A stretch of DNA of 40,288 nt from the IMG/VR virus record IMGVR_UViG_3300044972_000036, positions 1 through 40,288 of that record; one strand, 5' to 3'. A model generated the notes under the pieces. It ran no database searches, had not been told where the DNA came from, and saw only the letters and a list, made by a program, of their open reading frames with translations. Each line of letters begins with the position of its first letter. The first letter of the stretch is position 1. The position numbers were made by a program, and so were the translations under genes. This stretch comes from a virus. Below, piece by piece: positions 23,801-31,042 of this stretch.

Positions 23801-25421
23801 TTCAAGCCAACAGATGAGCATCTCAGGAGGCTCAGGTGGAATAGGTGTTATGGTCAATAACACAACAAACAATGGTTATTATTTTGAAATAGCAGCACTA
23901 ACAAATAACAACATAAGCAGTTATTATGATTCCAATAGAAAACAAATAGTTGTTTATCCTGTTGCAGTAGGAGGAGTAACACTTTCTGGATCTGGAAATA
24001 GGATAGTGACAATTACTACATCTGTAAATCATCAATTTAAAGTTGGTGAAAAAGTTGTTATGTCTGGTTTTGTTAGATCTCCAGTCAGTTCAGAAATAAA
24101 TGGTGAGTTCACAATAACGGCAGTAACAGCAAGAACGTTTACCTATGACTCAGGAGTATCAATTCCAGGAGTTCCAACAAGTGGTGGGCAAGCAGAAATC
24201 TATATTGACTCTGGCGTAAATATAAACAACCTAATATTTTATAAGGTAGTTGAAGGACCAGATCCAGTAACAGGAGTAAGAGGAGCAGCCTACCCAGTCA
24301 AACTATGGTCTGGACTTGGAAACATCCTTGTTGACTCAGGAAGGTTCACAGGTCAATATAGAACCGTTGGAGAGAATGCACCAACAGTGTATGATCTTGC
24401 AATAGAATATAAAGACAGTGGAACAATCAGAACCTTTTACTTATATGTAAATGATAAACAAGTTGCAACAGTAGTAGATAGTGATCCTTTAATAAAAAAT
24501 AATAACATGTGTGTTTTTGTTCGTGGGTCAACAAAGTGTATGTTTGAAAACGTATACGCCTTATCAGAAAACTATGCTCAGAATACTATTGCCACAGCAG
24601 TAGATAACATATCGCAAGTGTTTGGAGATACAGAGATAAACTCTTCTGAGGCGTTAAGGAAATATGCGGTAAATGGTTTTGTTCAGGCATCGTATTTAAG
24701 TGGTATCAGTAGTTATCAGCCACCAAACTTTAATATGTATTTTGAGGAATTTGGCACAATACTAAGAGAAGCCGCTCATTTTAATATTGAGTATGACAGA
24801 GCCTATCCTGCATTGTATGCAAAACTTGCTCCAACAATGAATAGAATTAAAACATATTCATCTTCTGGATTCTATGCTGGAGCATATGCAGCAGACTTCT
24901 TAATCTTTAATTGTTTAGATAAAAATATTAACCTTGACCCAACATCGGGAAACTTCCTAAGAATTCAAGGAATAACATTTACTCAAAACACAACTAAAAC
25001 TTTAACAGTAGATGATTATTTTAATAGAGTGTCAAATCTTGCTGACCCACAATTTGATTCTGGAAACTTAGTTTATAGTCCATTACATGCAAAAGAACTA
25101 TACAACAAAGTGAAGGTTAGTAGAACTCGCCACGGCAATCAAGAGTTTTCTATTGATAGCATGTATATACAAACAGATGCAGCAGCGAATGATACCTTGG
25201 GTTGGATTATTAATAGAACGATGGAGCCTAAAAAGAATATTGGGATGACCACCTTCGGAACCCAAATGATTCAATTAGGAGATTTAGTAAACATATCCTA
25301 TACAAATCCTGAAGGCATCAATGTTATTGCAGATATAGATACAAAGTTTGTCGTCTATAATATTGAATATGGAAGAACTTCAAGCGGGACAAATATGACA
25401 TTATACTTGGCAGAGGTGTAA
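20814..25421 (+). CDS. Large tail hub protein with lectin-like domain
   Basis: A 1535-residue protein starting one base after the previous stop. Residues about 430-630 carry a hub-like pattern seen in minor tail proteins of actinophages: IPVGSLLAGTGQINV, YVPIKTMYSEGLPQ, then SLSAAIMILLDYIGFSNYVF, VAEVLTQLAVATQSAMFFDE and FVLMTKEYL. This recalls the gp27/Tal-type ring at the tail tip. Residues about 930-1250 look like a concanavalin/LamG-like jelly roll (YDLAIEYKDSGTIRTFYLYV), into which a small Ig-like unit is inserted (about 1055-1125, VTITTSVNHQFKVGEKVVMS). The C-terminus returns to hub-like sequence. The lectin part may touch host glycans. No lytic or peptidase motif is evident. Confidence 0.7.
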   Translation: MFQSDALKDHLQTSYTIENKSLVFAEWNLNQPENIARIGNYRYRPSGGVVDAQFATVPLTYDINDAGGYYTGATDADIVVDGGYDDNGDPISFTTAKDKMQMLYSLEDCFNPFRPRSGINKMIYLGLSGAGYTESQYIANFGSDSATRPRYYLSSKYDQFKYWTSYRTQDGVEYGVSKTMFNGRSYIDDAVPFVVYKENITANRIVIKMQTNVGETNLGDIRVGETTIPDPLYGVANQTTPVRWRVEVLKGTSWIEVASFDENSLRPDGTAIIQSDGYVELAYGLQLPNEYKDTFVYAGEISSLDSLPTSAPNGYAYLLKDNSDDKGIFYIYNGVDNEWVGLDPQYTWDIADNFVSKNSKFVTDLTNPDYFWDQGKKVYRDIEVFKGIRIVVATMNKPNCTFDLIELSPRLSADLTDRVQDFSITRTLSDLGNGKIPVGSLLAGTGQINVNDNDFAFVQNNSFNEITSQGSIVSKYLLTHVKFMFYDVIRNVDSYDYYVPIKTMYSEGLPQSQGNFDQISINLRDAYLILEASPAPSLMLTDISLSAAIMILLDYIGFSNYVFKRIQGVPDPVIPYFFVAPNQNVAEVLTQLAVATQSAMFFDEYNNFVLMTKEYLLPDIGGRDLDITLFGNKVDSMLPNIIQVSSSNKSVNNNGQINYTQRYIQRTYGSTRQSMYSDEFKTWVYTPTLMWEVTGDQTTKAINETATEQSSYSLSAMPLNSNLTADVPTVINNTMTNNILDVGESIYYIARYNGFFYANGEIIKYDAVEYSITGQATPLWINNVQEYQNYFLNIPFNGKMYPTGKIRIYSEPEYIVVGGVTVMSPGPAKIHGRGQFGTTITNHDAGINTYWTDSNNVYGCQQQGNYIYSADQVVNYPLGLEKNTAAGISNAKARESSRNGIIKNTTSQVYWTERQVNEFTTAQSGTVQSSALVFTGPNFDTGVSPRDYVSYIHKPLDNAYKHFGTRMRIIGKIEAGANRVQTPIGSAEYISISPTDSSQQMSISGGSGGIGVMVNNTTNNGYYFEIAALTNNNISSYYDSNRKQIVVYPVAVGGVTLSGSGNRIVTITTSVNHQFKVGEKVVMSGFVRSPVSSEINGEFTITAVTARTFTYDSGVSIPGVPTSGGQAEIYIDSGVNINNLIFYKVVEGPDPVTGVRGAAYPVKLWSGLGNILVDSGRFTGQYRTVGENAPTVYDLAIEYKDSGTIRTFYLYVNDKQVATVVDSDPLIKNNNMCVFVRGSTKCMFENVYALSENYAQNTIATAVDNISQVFGDTEINSSEALRKYAVNGFVQASYLSGISSYQPPNFNMYFEEFGTILREAAHFNIEYDRAYPALYAKLAPTMNRIKTYSSSGFYAGAYAADFLIFNCLDKNINLDPTSGNFLRIQGITFTQNTTKTLTVDDYFNRVSNLADPQFDSGNLVYSPLHAKELYNKVKVSRTRHGNQEFSIDSMYIQTDAAANDTLGWIINRTMEPKKNIGMTTFGTQMIQLGDLVNISYTNPEGINVIADIDTKFVVYNIEYGRTSSGTNMTLYLAEV

Positions 25422-25422
25422 G

Positions 25423-26034
25423 GTGGCTGAATTTGGAAATAACATTGACCTTTCTCTATTTGATCCAAGTCAAATTAATTGGGATGCATTAGGAGCAACA
25501 AATCCAATACCGCCACCACCCGCAGCCCCAGCACCCGGAGGAGGCGGCGGCGGCGGTGGAGGCGGTGGAGGATCTTCAGCACCAGCATCTACACCGCCTG
25601 CGCCCGTAATTCCACCACCAGTAGCAACCACTTACGCAGTAAAACAACCAGCCCCAAGCCTAGTTACATATAATGCAGAAACTTTGCCACAAGAACTTAT
25701 TGTTGACTTGTTGTTTGAGGATGTTGGGGGTACAGAGTTAATTAATGTTTCTAGGCATGATACTATCAATGGTCAGAACGTAGTCTATTCATTAGTAAGC
25801 AACCTATCTATATTAAATAGATCATTCAATCCAAATAACATTCTTGCTGGACAGATGTCATACTCTCAATTTTCTGAATACTCACTAGACATTGCATCAA
25901 AATTAGTTGGGATTTCATTAGACGCAGGCGGTAACTTAGTTATTGAATTTTCATCAATAGGAAACGATGAGTATGCAGAAATAGAATTATCTAGCGATGG
26001 TACAATATATAGGATTGGAGTGGTCATACCTTGA
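25423..26034 (+). CDS. Tail tip protein with Pro/Gly-rich hinge
   Basis: A 203-residue protein starting at GTG 25423, with AGAGG at 25412-25416 before it. The first 25 residues are ordinary; then follow a Pro/Ala run (IPPPPAAPAPG), twelve consecutive Gly, a Ser/Ala/Pro run and another Pro run, up to about residue 75. Residues 90-203 form a beta-rich domain (ELIVDLLFEDVGGTELINVS, then AEIELSSDGTIYRIGVVIP). The hinge should make a long flexible linker between an anchoring N-terminus and a folded head. Lying between hub and fibre-like genes, it is likely part of the adsorption apparatus. Confidence 0.6.
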   Translation: MAEFGNNIDLSLFDPSQINWDALGATNPIPPPPAAPAPGGGGGGGGGGGGSSAPASTPPAPVIPPPVATTYAVKQPAPSLVTYNAETLPQELIVDLLFEDVGGTELINVSRHDTINGQNVVYSLVSNLSILNRSFNPNNILAGQMSYSQFSEYSLDIASKLVGISLDAGGNLVIEFSSIGNDEYAEIELSSDGTIYRIGVVIP

Positions 26035-27167
26035 TTACAAATAACGGAAAAGAAATTATTGCTAAGTTTTTGCTTGGTCAAGCACCTGCATATGCAACCC
26101 ACATTGCATTAGGTTGTGGAGCAAAGCCAAACTCTGTGGGAGACTTTTCTGCTAAAGAGGTTATGGATTTTGAAATGATTAGGGTTCCAATTTCTTCAAG
26201 AGGATTTGTTGACGAGGGCGGCATAACAAAATTAGCGTTGTCAGCAGAAATGCCAACAGAGTCTCGTTATGAGATATCTGAAGTTGCCCTATGGTCAGCA
26301 GCATCAAACAGCGCAGTCACAAACTCTGATAGCCGCATACTTTTTAGTTTTGATTCAAGCGAAGGATGGAGACTTCATAAGACGGAATCTCCTGGTTTTA
26401 CTGGGCCAATTCCAGAATTCACCGCATCTCTTGATGGTGGAGATGACACAAACGATATCAATCTTCCTGTTGTTGCTGGCGATGCTATTTTTGCAACCAC
26501 GGCAGACAACGAAACGCTTCTTAGTTCAATTAGAAAAGATAGGCAAGAAGGATCAAGATTTCTCAATCACACAATCTTCTTAAGAGGAGATACTTCAGAT
26601 ATAAATTCATCATTTGTTATTTCTGACGGTAGCGTGGGTAATTCATCACACATCCATTTAGACGGAAGAAACATCAACCTATCTAAAAATAGTCCAGACG
26701 ATGAAATAAAGATTGCACTATCAATAGTTCCTCAACAAGAAAGTAACATTGTTATTCCAGATTCAACGAGGGTAGTCATTGAATTTCTTCAATCAGAAAT
26801 AAATCCAACAGTTGGATATGCTCGTCTCACTCACGAAGTATTAAATACAGACTTAGAAGCAGATAACAGGTATGCCGTAATTACTAAAAAACTTAAAGAT
26901 CTTGAAACATCTCCAGAATTTTCATGGACAGACGTAAGAATGATTAGAATATACACGTCAATACATAAAGATACAGGTGACGTTAATCCAAGCGATGAGT
27001 ACTACGTTGTATTAGATGCAATGAGATTTGAAAACCTTAATTCTCCAAACCCGCTGTATGTAATGTCTGGGTACTCAGTTGTTGACACCACGCTACAAAG
27101 ACCAATTGTAAAAATAGCAAACACTAGTAACTATATAGAGTTTAGGCTTTCCGTGGGAGTTGGGTAA
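26031..27167 (+). CDS. Tail tip/fibre-like virion protein
   Basis: A 378-residue protein starting with TTG 26031, whose last bases are the previous stop (TTGA overlap). Residues 1-110 have the pattern of a family seen in actinophage tail modules: ATHIALGCGAKPN, then MDFEMIRVPISSRGFVD and LSAEMPTESRYEISEVALWS. The remainder is beta-rich and looks like a jelly roll (IHLDGRNINLSKNSPDDEIK, WTDVRMIRIYTSIHKDTGDV). I infer a receptor-facing or baseplate role. The rare start and four-base overlap indicate coupled translation. Confidence 0.6.
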   Translation: MITNNGKEIIAKFLLGQAPAYATHIALGCGAKPNSVGDFSAKEVMDFEMIRVPISSRGFVDEGGITKLALSAEMPTESRYEISEVALWSAASNSAVTNSDSRILFSFDSSEGWRLHKTESPGFTGPIPEFTASLDGGDDTNDINLPVVAGDAIFATTADNETLLSSIRKDRQEGSRFLNHTIFLRGDTSDINSSFVISDGSVGNSSHIHLDGRNINLSKNSPDDEIKIALSIVPQQESNIVIPDSTRVVIEFLQSEINPTVGYARLTHEVLNTDLEADNRYAVITKKLKDLETSPEFSWTDVRMIRIYTSIHKDTGDVNPSDEYYVVLDAMRFENLNSPNPLYVMSGYSVVDTTLQRPIVKIANTSNYIEFRLSVGVG

Positions 27168-27604
27168 TGCCAAAGATAATAATAAGAAAAGAAGAACTTC
27201 CTCCCATTAGTACAGATGATACTGGATACAACGTTCGTGTGAGATTGATATCTCAAGATAGAAACAGATCATCCTTTTGGACTCCATTGGTTACAATCAT
27301 CTCCCCTCAAGTAACTGAAATTCCATACATTACTCACATAGTCAATACTGGTTCTGGAAAAACAATAAATGTTGTTTGGGATGATAATCAAAATAATAAA
27401 GAATACGATATTTATGTAAAGTGGTATATGACTAACGGAGATACGTCAGCAATTTGGGAGTACAAAGGATCGACACTATCAAATACCTACACTTTAATAG
27501 ATCCATCAGCCCATTCATATCAAGTAAGCGTACAGAGGCTGACCTATCCAAAACAATATTCTTCAAGGTATTCTCTGTTTACCTCACCAATACATAACGT
27601 TTGA
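27167..27604 (+). CDS. Small fibronectin-III-like tail protein
   Basis: A 145-residue protein; its ATG shares one base with the previous stop (TAATG). It has the alternating strand pattern of two small beta sandwiches: YNVRVRLISQDRNRSSFWTP, then INVVWDDNQNNKEYDIYVKW and YQVSVQRLTYPKQYSSRYS. This resembles Fn3 modules that decorate tails. Its last codon, TGA, is also the TGn of the extended -10 of the next gene. Confidence 0.55.
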   Translation: MPKIIIRKEELPPISTDDTGYNVRVRLISQDRNRSSFWTPLVTIISPQVTEIPYITHIVNTGSGKTINVVWDDNQNNKEYDIYVKWYMTNGDTSAIWEYKGSTLSNTYTLIDPSAHSYQVSVQRLTYPKQYSSRYSLFTSPIHNV

Positions 27605-27610
27605 TATACT
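27602..27610 (+). promoter_or_regulatory. Extended -10 promoter giving a leaderless mRNA
   Basis: TGATATACT with the stop codon TGA serving as TGn. TATACT (27605-27610) ends six bases before the ATG at 27617, so transcription should begin at or next to the start codon. No ribosome binding site is present. Confidence 0.6.
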
Positions 27611-27616
27611 TAGTCT

Positions 27617-28060
27617 ATGGCAATAGTTAGAGTCCCAGAAAGAGGGACACCCCTAGATGTAACATACCTATATGATTTAGCAAACGCTATCAATAACGTA
27701 TCTAATTCGGTATCTTCAGCAACATATAATTACACTACAGTAAAAACTAGAGAAGCATCAGATCAAAGTATAAAAACTAGTGAGTCTAGGATTATTGCAG
27801 CGTATGTAGATGTAGTAAATAATGAAAACATGTTGGCAGGAACAACAAGATCGTTCAGTTATGACTACCCATCAGACTTTAAGTATGCACCAATAGCCAC
27901 TGCAAGTCCCGTAAATACTGGAAGGACGGCAGTCGGAAACGATGTTACCATTGTTTTAAATTCAATAACAACTTCCAGAGTAGAGGGAGAAATTAAATTT
28001 TCTTCTACTGGAACGATGAGTGTAAGCATAAACTTGATCATTATTGGAATACCAACGTGA
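27617..28060 (+). CDS. Small virion-type protein, leaderless
   Basis: A 147-residue protein without a ribosome binding site, behind a -10 element placed for leaderless transcription. The N-terminus (VPERGTPLDVTYLYDLANAI) is followed by a helix, then a beta-rich part: RSFSYDYPSDFKYAPIATAS and VTIVLNSITTSRVEGEIKFS. This layout, a short anchor helix and a beta head domain, fits a small tail or fibre accessory protein at the end of the tail module. I do not recognise a named family. Confidence 0.55.
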   Translation: MAIVRVPERGTPLDVTYLYDLANAINNVSNSVSSATYNYTTVKTREASDQSIKTSESRIIAAYVDVVNNENMLAGTTRSFSYDYPSDFKYAPIATASPVNTGRTAVGNDVTIVLNSITTSRVEGEIKFSSTGTMSVSINLIIIGIPT

Positions 28061-28066
28061 TATACT
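28058..28066 (+). promoter_or_regulatory. Extended -10 promoter giving a leaderless or near-leaderless mRNA
   Basis: TGATATACT, again with the stop codon TGA of the upstream gene as TGn. TATACT ends nine bases before ATG 28076. Ten bases (TGATATACTT) are identical to the promoter at 27602. Confidence 0.55.
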
Positions 28067-28075
28067 TCTTGCATT

Positions 28076-28267
28076 ATGCTTACTTGTAAAAAATGTAGTG
28101 GAAGAATGTTTATTGACAGAGCATTCTCTGAACACAATCATATGGAAACTTTCTGTATAAGGTGTGGTACAAGAGTGTTCTATCATAACTTTGATCAATC
28201 AAATGGAGAAATCTCATGGCTATGGAACATGGAGAAGATGAGAATGAAAGATCATATATCCAAGTAA
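28076..28267 (+). CDS. Small zinc-ribbon protein
   Basis: A 63-residue protein with two CxxC knuckles: C4/C7 (TCKKC) and C27/C30 (FCIRCGTRVF), 19 residues apart, the spacing of a zinc ribbon. It has no ribosome binding site and probably is translated from a leaderless mRNA. Its last 52 bases overlap the next gene in another frame. Such small zinc ribbons are frequent at the border between tail and replication modules and may bind nucleic acid or RNA polymerase; this is inference. Confidence 0.6.
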   Translation: MLTCKKCSGRMFIDRAFSEHNHMETFCIRCGTRVFYHNFDQSNGEISWLWNMEKMRMKDHISK

Positions 28268-28758
28268 TACATAGAAAGAATAAAAAGGCTTGGTTTCTTG
28301 ATGGAGATCTGGTAAGAATAATTCATGTCAGTCGTGCTCAAGGAATTGTTATACTTTGGAACTGTACAAAGTCTTTACAGATGACTGCCACTCTGGTAGA
28401 ATTTAAAAGAAAGAGAAAGAGAGCCTTTACAATAGCAGAAACAGCAAGACTTCTTAACTATCACAGAAAAAGCATACCCAGACTAGTTAAAGCAGGAATG
28501 CTTCCCCCTCCTATAGGACAACTGCCAGATGGCAGAACAGCATTTCATCATCTTAGTTATTATAGTGAAGATCATATCTGGGAAGCAAGAAATCTTATGG
28601 CTCAGACCCATATGGGCAGGGCAAGAAAAGATGGAATGATAACAAATAATAAAACCCCAACAGAACAAGAACTCAAGTATGCAATGGGTGAGGGTCTTAT
28701 TTATTATGTAAAAAATGATGAAGGTAGATTTATTCCTGTATTTAGTGAGACTGTCTAG
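28216..28758 (+). CDS. HTH (MerR/excisionase-like) DNA-binding protein
   Basis: A 180-residue protein; GGAGA at 28204-28208 precedes ATG 28216. Residues 10-65 form a small basic beta domain (NKKAWFLDGDLVRIIHVSRA). Residues 68-125 are a MerR/AlpA-type winged helix: KRAFTIAETARLLNYHRKSI, PRLVKAGMLPPP, then GRTAFHHLSYYSEDHIWEAR, which covers helix-turn-helix and wing. The rest is helical with MGRARKDG. It would act as a phage transcription regulator. It lies before the promoter of the replication genes, which could be its target. Zinc-ribbon gene and this gene overlap by 52 bases. Confidence 0.75.
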   Translation: MAMEHGEDENERSYIQVIHRKNKKAWFLDGDLVRIIHVSRAQGIVILWNCTKSLQMTATLVEFKRKRKRAFTIAETARLLNYHRKSIPRLVKAGMLPPPIGQLPDGRTAFHHLSYYSEDHIWEARNLMAQTHMGRARKDGMITNNKTPTEQELKYAMGEGLIYYVKNDEGRFIPVFSETV

Positions 28759-28761
28759 GTC

Positions 28762-28790
28762 TTGACTATTCACTCTTAATCCAATATGAT
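28762..28790 (+). promoter_or_regulatory. Sigma70-type promoter of the replication module
   Basis: TTGACT (28762-28767), a 17-base spacer, TATGAT (28785-28790). It starts four bases after the regulator gene stop. Expected start near 28797; AGGAAAGG then serves the gene at 28818. Confidence 0.7.
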
Positions 28791-28817
28791 AGGTCCATCA
28801 ACTAGGAAAGGTTTTAT

Positions 28818-29015
28818 ATGGAAGAAACTAGAATTGCTTGGTCCCTCGGTTATACTTTTAATACGGGGAACTTTCAAAACCTTCGTCTTGACTGTCAAGT
28901 GACAGATTACAAGCACGATGATGAAACAGCCAAGGAAGCATCTGATCGTATTTATCAGTTTGTAGAAAATCAACTAATGGAAAAACTCAACGAGGCAAAG
29001 GAAGAACTAGCATGA
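28818..29015 (+). CDS. Small acidic protein, unknown
   Basis: A 65-residue protein with AGGAAAGG (28804-28811) before the ATG, first in the replication transcript. The first half is strand-like (IAWSLGYTFNTGNFQNLRLD), the second is one acidic amphipathic helix rich in Glu and Lys (ETAKEASDRIYQFVENQLME). Small proteins of this design open the replication module in some actinophages, but I know no function. Confidence 0.6.
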   Translation: MEETRIAWSLGYTFNTGNFQNLRLDCQVTDYKHDDETAKEASDRIYQFVENQLMEKLNEAKEELA

Positions 29016-29215
29016 TCAATGATCATAGTGGACGATATGAAGCAAGAAACGAAAATCCAATCGTGCTTTGTTCCTATGGAGAGAGTCCAGCAGATGCCTT
29101 TAAGCAAATGGCTAAGTTACTAAAGAAGAGCGATCTTGTTAGCGACTTTGCAAGTGTTAATGCCGTAAACACTTCGTTTGAAGAAGGAATTCATTACGTT
29201 ACCGTCTATATTTAA
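29012..29215 (+). CDS. Small protein, unknown
   Basis: A 67-residue protein, coupled to the previous gene by an ATGA overlap. It has a strand, a helix with SPADAFKQMAKLLKKSD and closing strands (IHYVTVYI), so it is probably one small alpha/beta domain. It is transcribed with the helicase gene. No family recognised. Confidence 0.55.
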   Translation: MINDHSGRYEARNENPIVLCSYGESPADAFKQMAKLLKKSDLVSDFASVNAVNTSFEEGIHYVTVYI

Positions 29216-29223
29216 GGAGAGTC

Positions 29224-29532
29224 ATGGCTGATCGCAAGGATAGGTTTGCACTTATCACTAGGTTCGAAAGGTCATGCAAGATGAAAGGCATGTCTGCGCC
29301 CACTATCAATAAGTACAATGAGCAGTGGGCAGCAGACGCCCTCTTGGAATCTTTTGATATAGATGAGTTGTACAGGGCAATGGAATATTATTTCAGTATT
29401 CAGGAACGTCCCACATGGAAAGCATTTGCCAAGAACGCAGGCCGTCTGCTAGAATCCATGAAGGCAAGCAAAGAAGACAGAGAATTTCGGGCAGAGATGC
29501 GACAGAAGGCAAAGGAATGGGTGAATGGCTAA
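29224..29532 (+). CDS. Small helical protein before the helicase (possible loader or accessory)
   Basis: A 102-residue, almost entirely helical protein; AAGGAGAG at 29215-29222 marks the start. It overlaps the helicase gene by eight bases. Typical parts are SAPTINKYNEQWAADALLES and a helix RPTWKAFAKNAGRLLESMKA followed by a charged C-terminal helix. The gene directly before a replicative helicase often encodes a loader or helicase partner. No sequence motif confirms this. Confidence 0.55.
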   Translation: MADRKDRFALITRFERSCKMKGMSAPTINKYNEQWAADALLESFDIDELYRAMEYYFSIQERPTWKAFAKNAGRLLESMKASKEDREFRAEMRQKAKEWVNG

Positions 29533-30739
29533 TCTAGAGGCAAAGACAATATCAGCAGTCTTGAATGACAAGCAGGTTCACATTCTGCTACAGGCTAACA
29601 TTGATACGATTCTTAGGACACACAACGATGTGTGGGGATTCGTAAGAAACTACTATGAGCAGAATCAGACTGTTCCTCCTGCAAACATTGTGAAGCAGCA
29701 GTTTGCTGATTTTGAGTACACCTCTGATACTGGTAGCACCAAGCATCATCTTGATGAATTGCGTACCGACTTTCTTAATGACAATATTAAGATAATGCTT
29801 CGCTCTGCTGCAAATGAGGTTCAAGATGGAAAGGCAACGGATGCCCTCAACACTCTTGTTACCGAAACAGCAAAACTAAAGCGCATCACATCAACAGTGC
29901 GAGATCTTGATGTTTCAAACGTTGATGATGCTGTAGCATACTTTGAGAATATCAAGAGGCTACAGGAAAGCGGTATGCATGGAATCTACACAGGACTTGC
30001 AGGATTTGACAACTATATGCCAGCGGGAATTACCCCCGGACAATTTGGCGTCCTTCTTGCTTACCCTGCTATTGGTAAGTCTTGGATGGCCTTGTACCTT
30101 GCTGTACAGGCATGGAAGCACGGCAAGTCACCACTGATCATCAGCCTTGAAATGACGGAGGCAGAAGTTCGTAATAGATTATTTGCAATCATTGGCAACG
30201 GTATGTGGAGTCACCGTAAACTATCATCTGGAAACGTAGAGATTGATATGTTTAAGAAGTGGATGAGCAAGACCTTTGAGGGCAAGCCAAGCATTCATAT
30301 TATTTCCAACGAGGGAATTGGAGAGGTTTCTCCATCAGTTCTTCGTGGAAAGATTGATCAGTATAATCCATCTATCGTGTTTGTTGACTACCTCAACCTT
30401 ATGACTTCTAATACTCGTACTGAGAGTGAAGTTGTCAAGGTGATGAATCTTTCAAAGGAACTAAAGTTGCTTGCAATTAGCGAGGAAGTTCCAATCGTAG
30501 CCATCTCATCTGCAACACCAGACGACGTAACAGATATGAATAGCGTGCCAACACTTGGTCAGACTTCTTGGTCACGTCAGATTGCATATGATGCTGACTG
30601 GCTTTTGGCTTTGGGTCGTGCTGCTAACAGCGATGTGTTGGAGTGCGTATTTAGGAAGAATCGTAATGGATTTCTTGGAGAGTTTATGGTTCAAGTTGAC
30701 TTCGATAGTGGTCGATTTATCTATAAGGATTTTGAGTAA
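29525..30739 (+). CDS. Replicative DNA helicase, DnaB family
   Basis: A 404-residue protein. Residues 1-130 form the helical N-terminal domain. The RecA-type motor follows: GIYTGLAGFDNYMPAGITPG, Walker A AYPAIGKS at 179-186 (DnaB proteins also have Ala at the first position, as in the E. coli ARPSMGKT), the Glu helix ISLEMTEAEVRNRL (206-219), Walker B IVFVDYLNLM (284-293, D288), and TSWSRQIAYDADWLLAL near residues 347-363 with the arginine-rich loop. It is somewhat shorter than E. coli DnaB (about 470). It would unwind the phage replication fork with the primase, SSB and polymerase encoded downstream. Starts inside the previous gene. Confidence 0.88.
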   Translation: MANLEAKTISAVLNDKQVHILLQANIDTILRTHNDVWGFVRNYYEQNQTVPPANIVKQQFADFEYTSDTGSTKHHLDELRTDFLNDNIKIMLRSAANEVQDGKATDALNTLVTETAKLKRITSTVRDLDVSNVDDAVAYFENIKRLQESGMHGIYTGLAGFDNYMPAGITPGQFGVLLAYPAIGKSWMALYLAVQAWKHGKSPLIISLEMTEAEVRNRLFAIIGNGMWSHRKLSSGNVEIDMFKKWMSKTFEGKPSIHIISNEGIGEVSPSVLRGKIDQYNPSIVFVDYLNLMTSNTRTESEVVKVMNLSKELKLLAISEEVPIVAISSATPDDVTDMNSVPTLGQTSWSRQIAYDADWLLALGRAANSDVLECVFRKNRNGFLGEFMVQVDFDSGRFIYKDFE

Positions 30740-30743
30740 ATAG

Positions 30744-30751
30744 TGTATAAT
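30744..30751 (+). promoter_or_regulatory. -10 promoter giving a leaderless mRNA
   Basis: TATAAT at 30746-30751, preceded directly by TG. It ends six bases before ATG 30758, the same spacing as at 27602 and 32234. No ribosome binding site. Confidence 0.55.
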
Positions 30752-30757
30752 TAATTC

Positions 30758-31042
30758 ATGCCTATTACACATAATCTTATATCACTAAACAATACAACTG
30801 CAATACCAGTCTCTGTTACGGGTAATCATGCTGGAAGAGATATCACTATTCAAAATGTATCTAGTTCCGCAATTGTCTACCTCGGCGCAGAGGGTGTCAC
30901 AGCCGCTAATTACGGTTACAAGATCTATCCAGAAACTGCATGGTCTGTAGAACTAAGGGGTGGAGATGTTTTGTATGCAATATCATCTACTACATCAGAC
31001 GTAGCAGTAATCCAACTTGGATTAGAGAGTATGAATATCTAA
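30758..31042 (+). CDS. Small beta-rich virion-type protein
   Basis: A 94-residue protein with leaderless promoter. The pattern AIPVSVTGNHAGRDITIQNV, then SSAIVYLGAEGVTAANYGYK and WSVELRGGDVLYAISS is that of a small beta sandwich of the kind found in phage head-decoration or tail proteins. It is out of place between helicase and primase genes. Its stop overlaps the next start (TAATG), and both seem to form a two-gene cassette. Confidence 0.55.
   Translation: MPITHNLISLNNTTAIPVSVTGNHAGRDITIQNVSSSAIVYLGAEGVTAANYGYKIYPETAWSVELRGGDVLYAISSTTSDVAVIQLGLESMNI

Noticed and set aside
25479-25673. Arg-rich small frame overlapping the Gly tract gene
   Set aside because: Its Arg runs are the frame-shifted reading of the Gly codon repeat; the other frame is continuous with its neighbours.
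20814-26034. Peptidoglycan hydrolase domain in the tail tip proteins
   Set aside because: No NlpC/P60, lysozyme, M23 or amidase motif could be read in these proteins.
30940-31041. Upstream extension of the fibre-like gene at 31042
   Set aside because: This stretch overlaps the 94-residue gene in another frame, is Cys/Arg-rich unlike the rest, and ATG 31042 shares a base with the previous stop.
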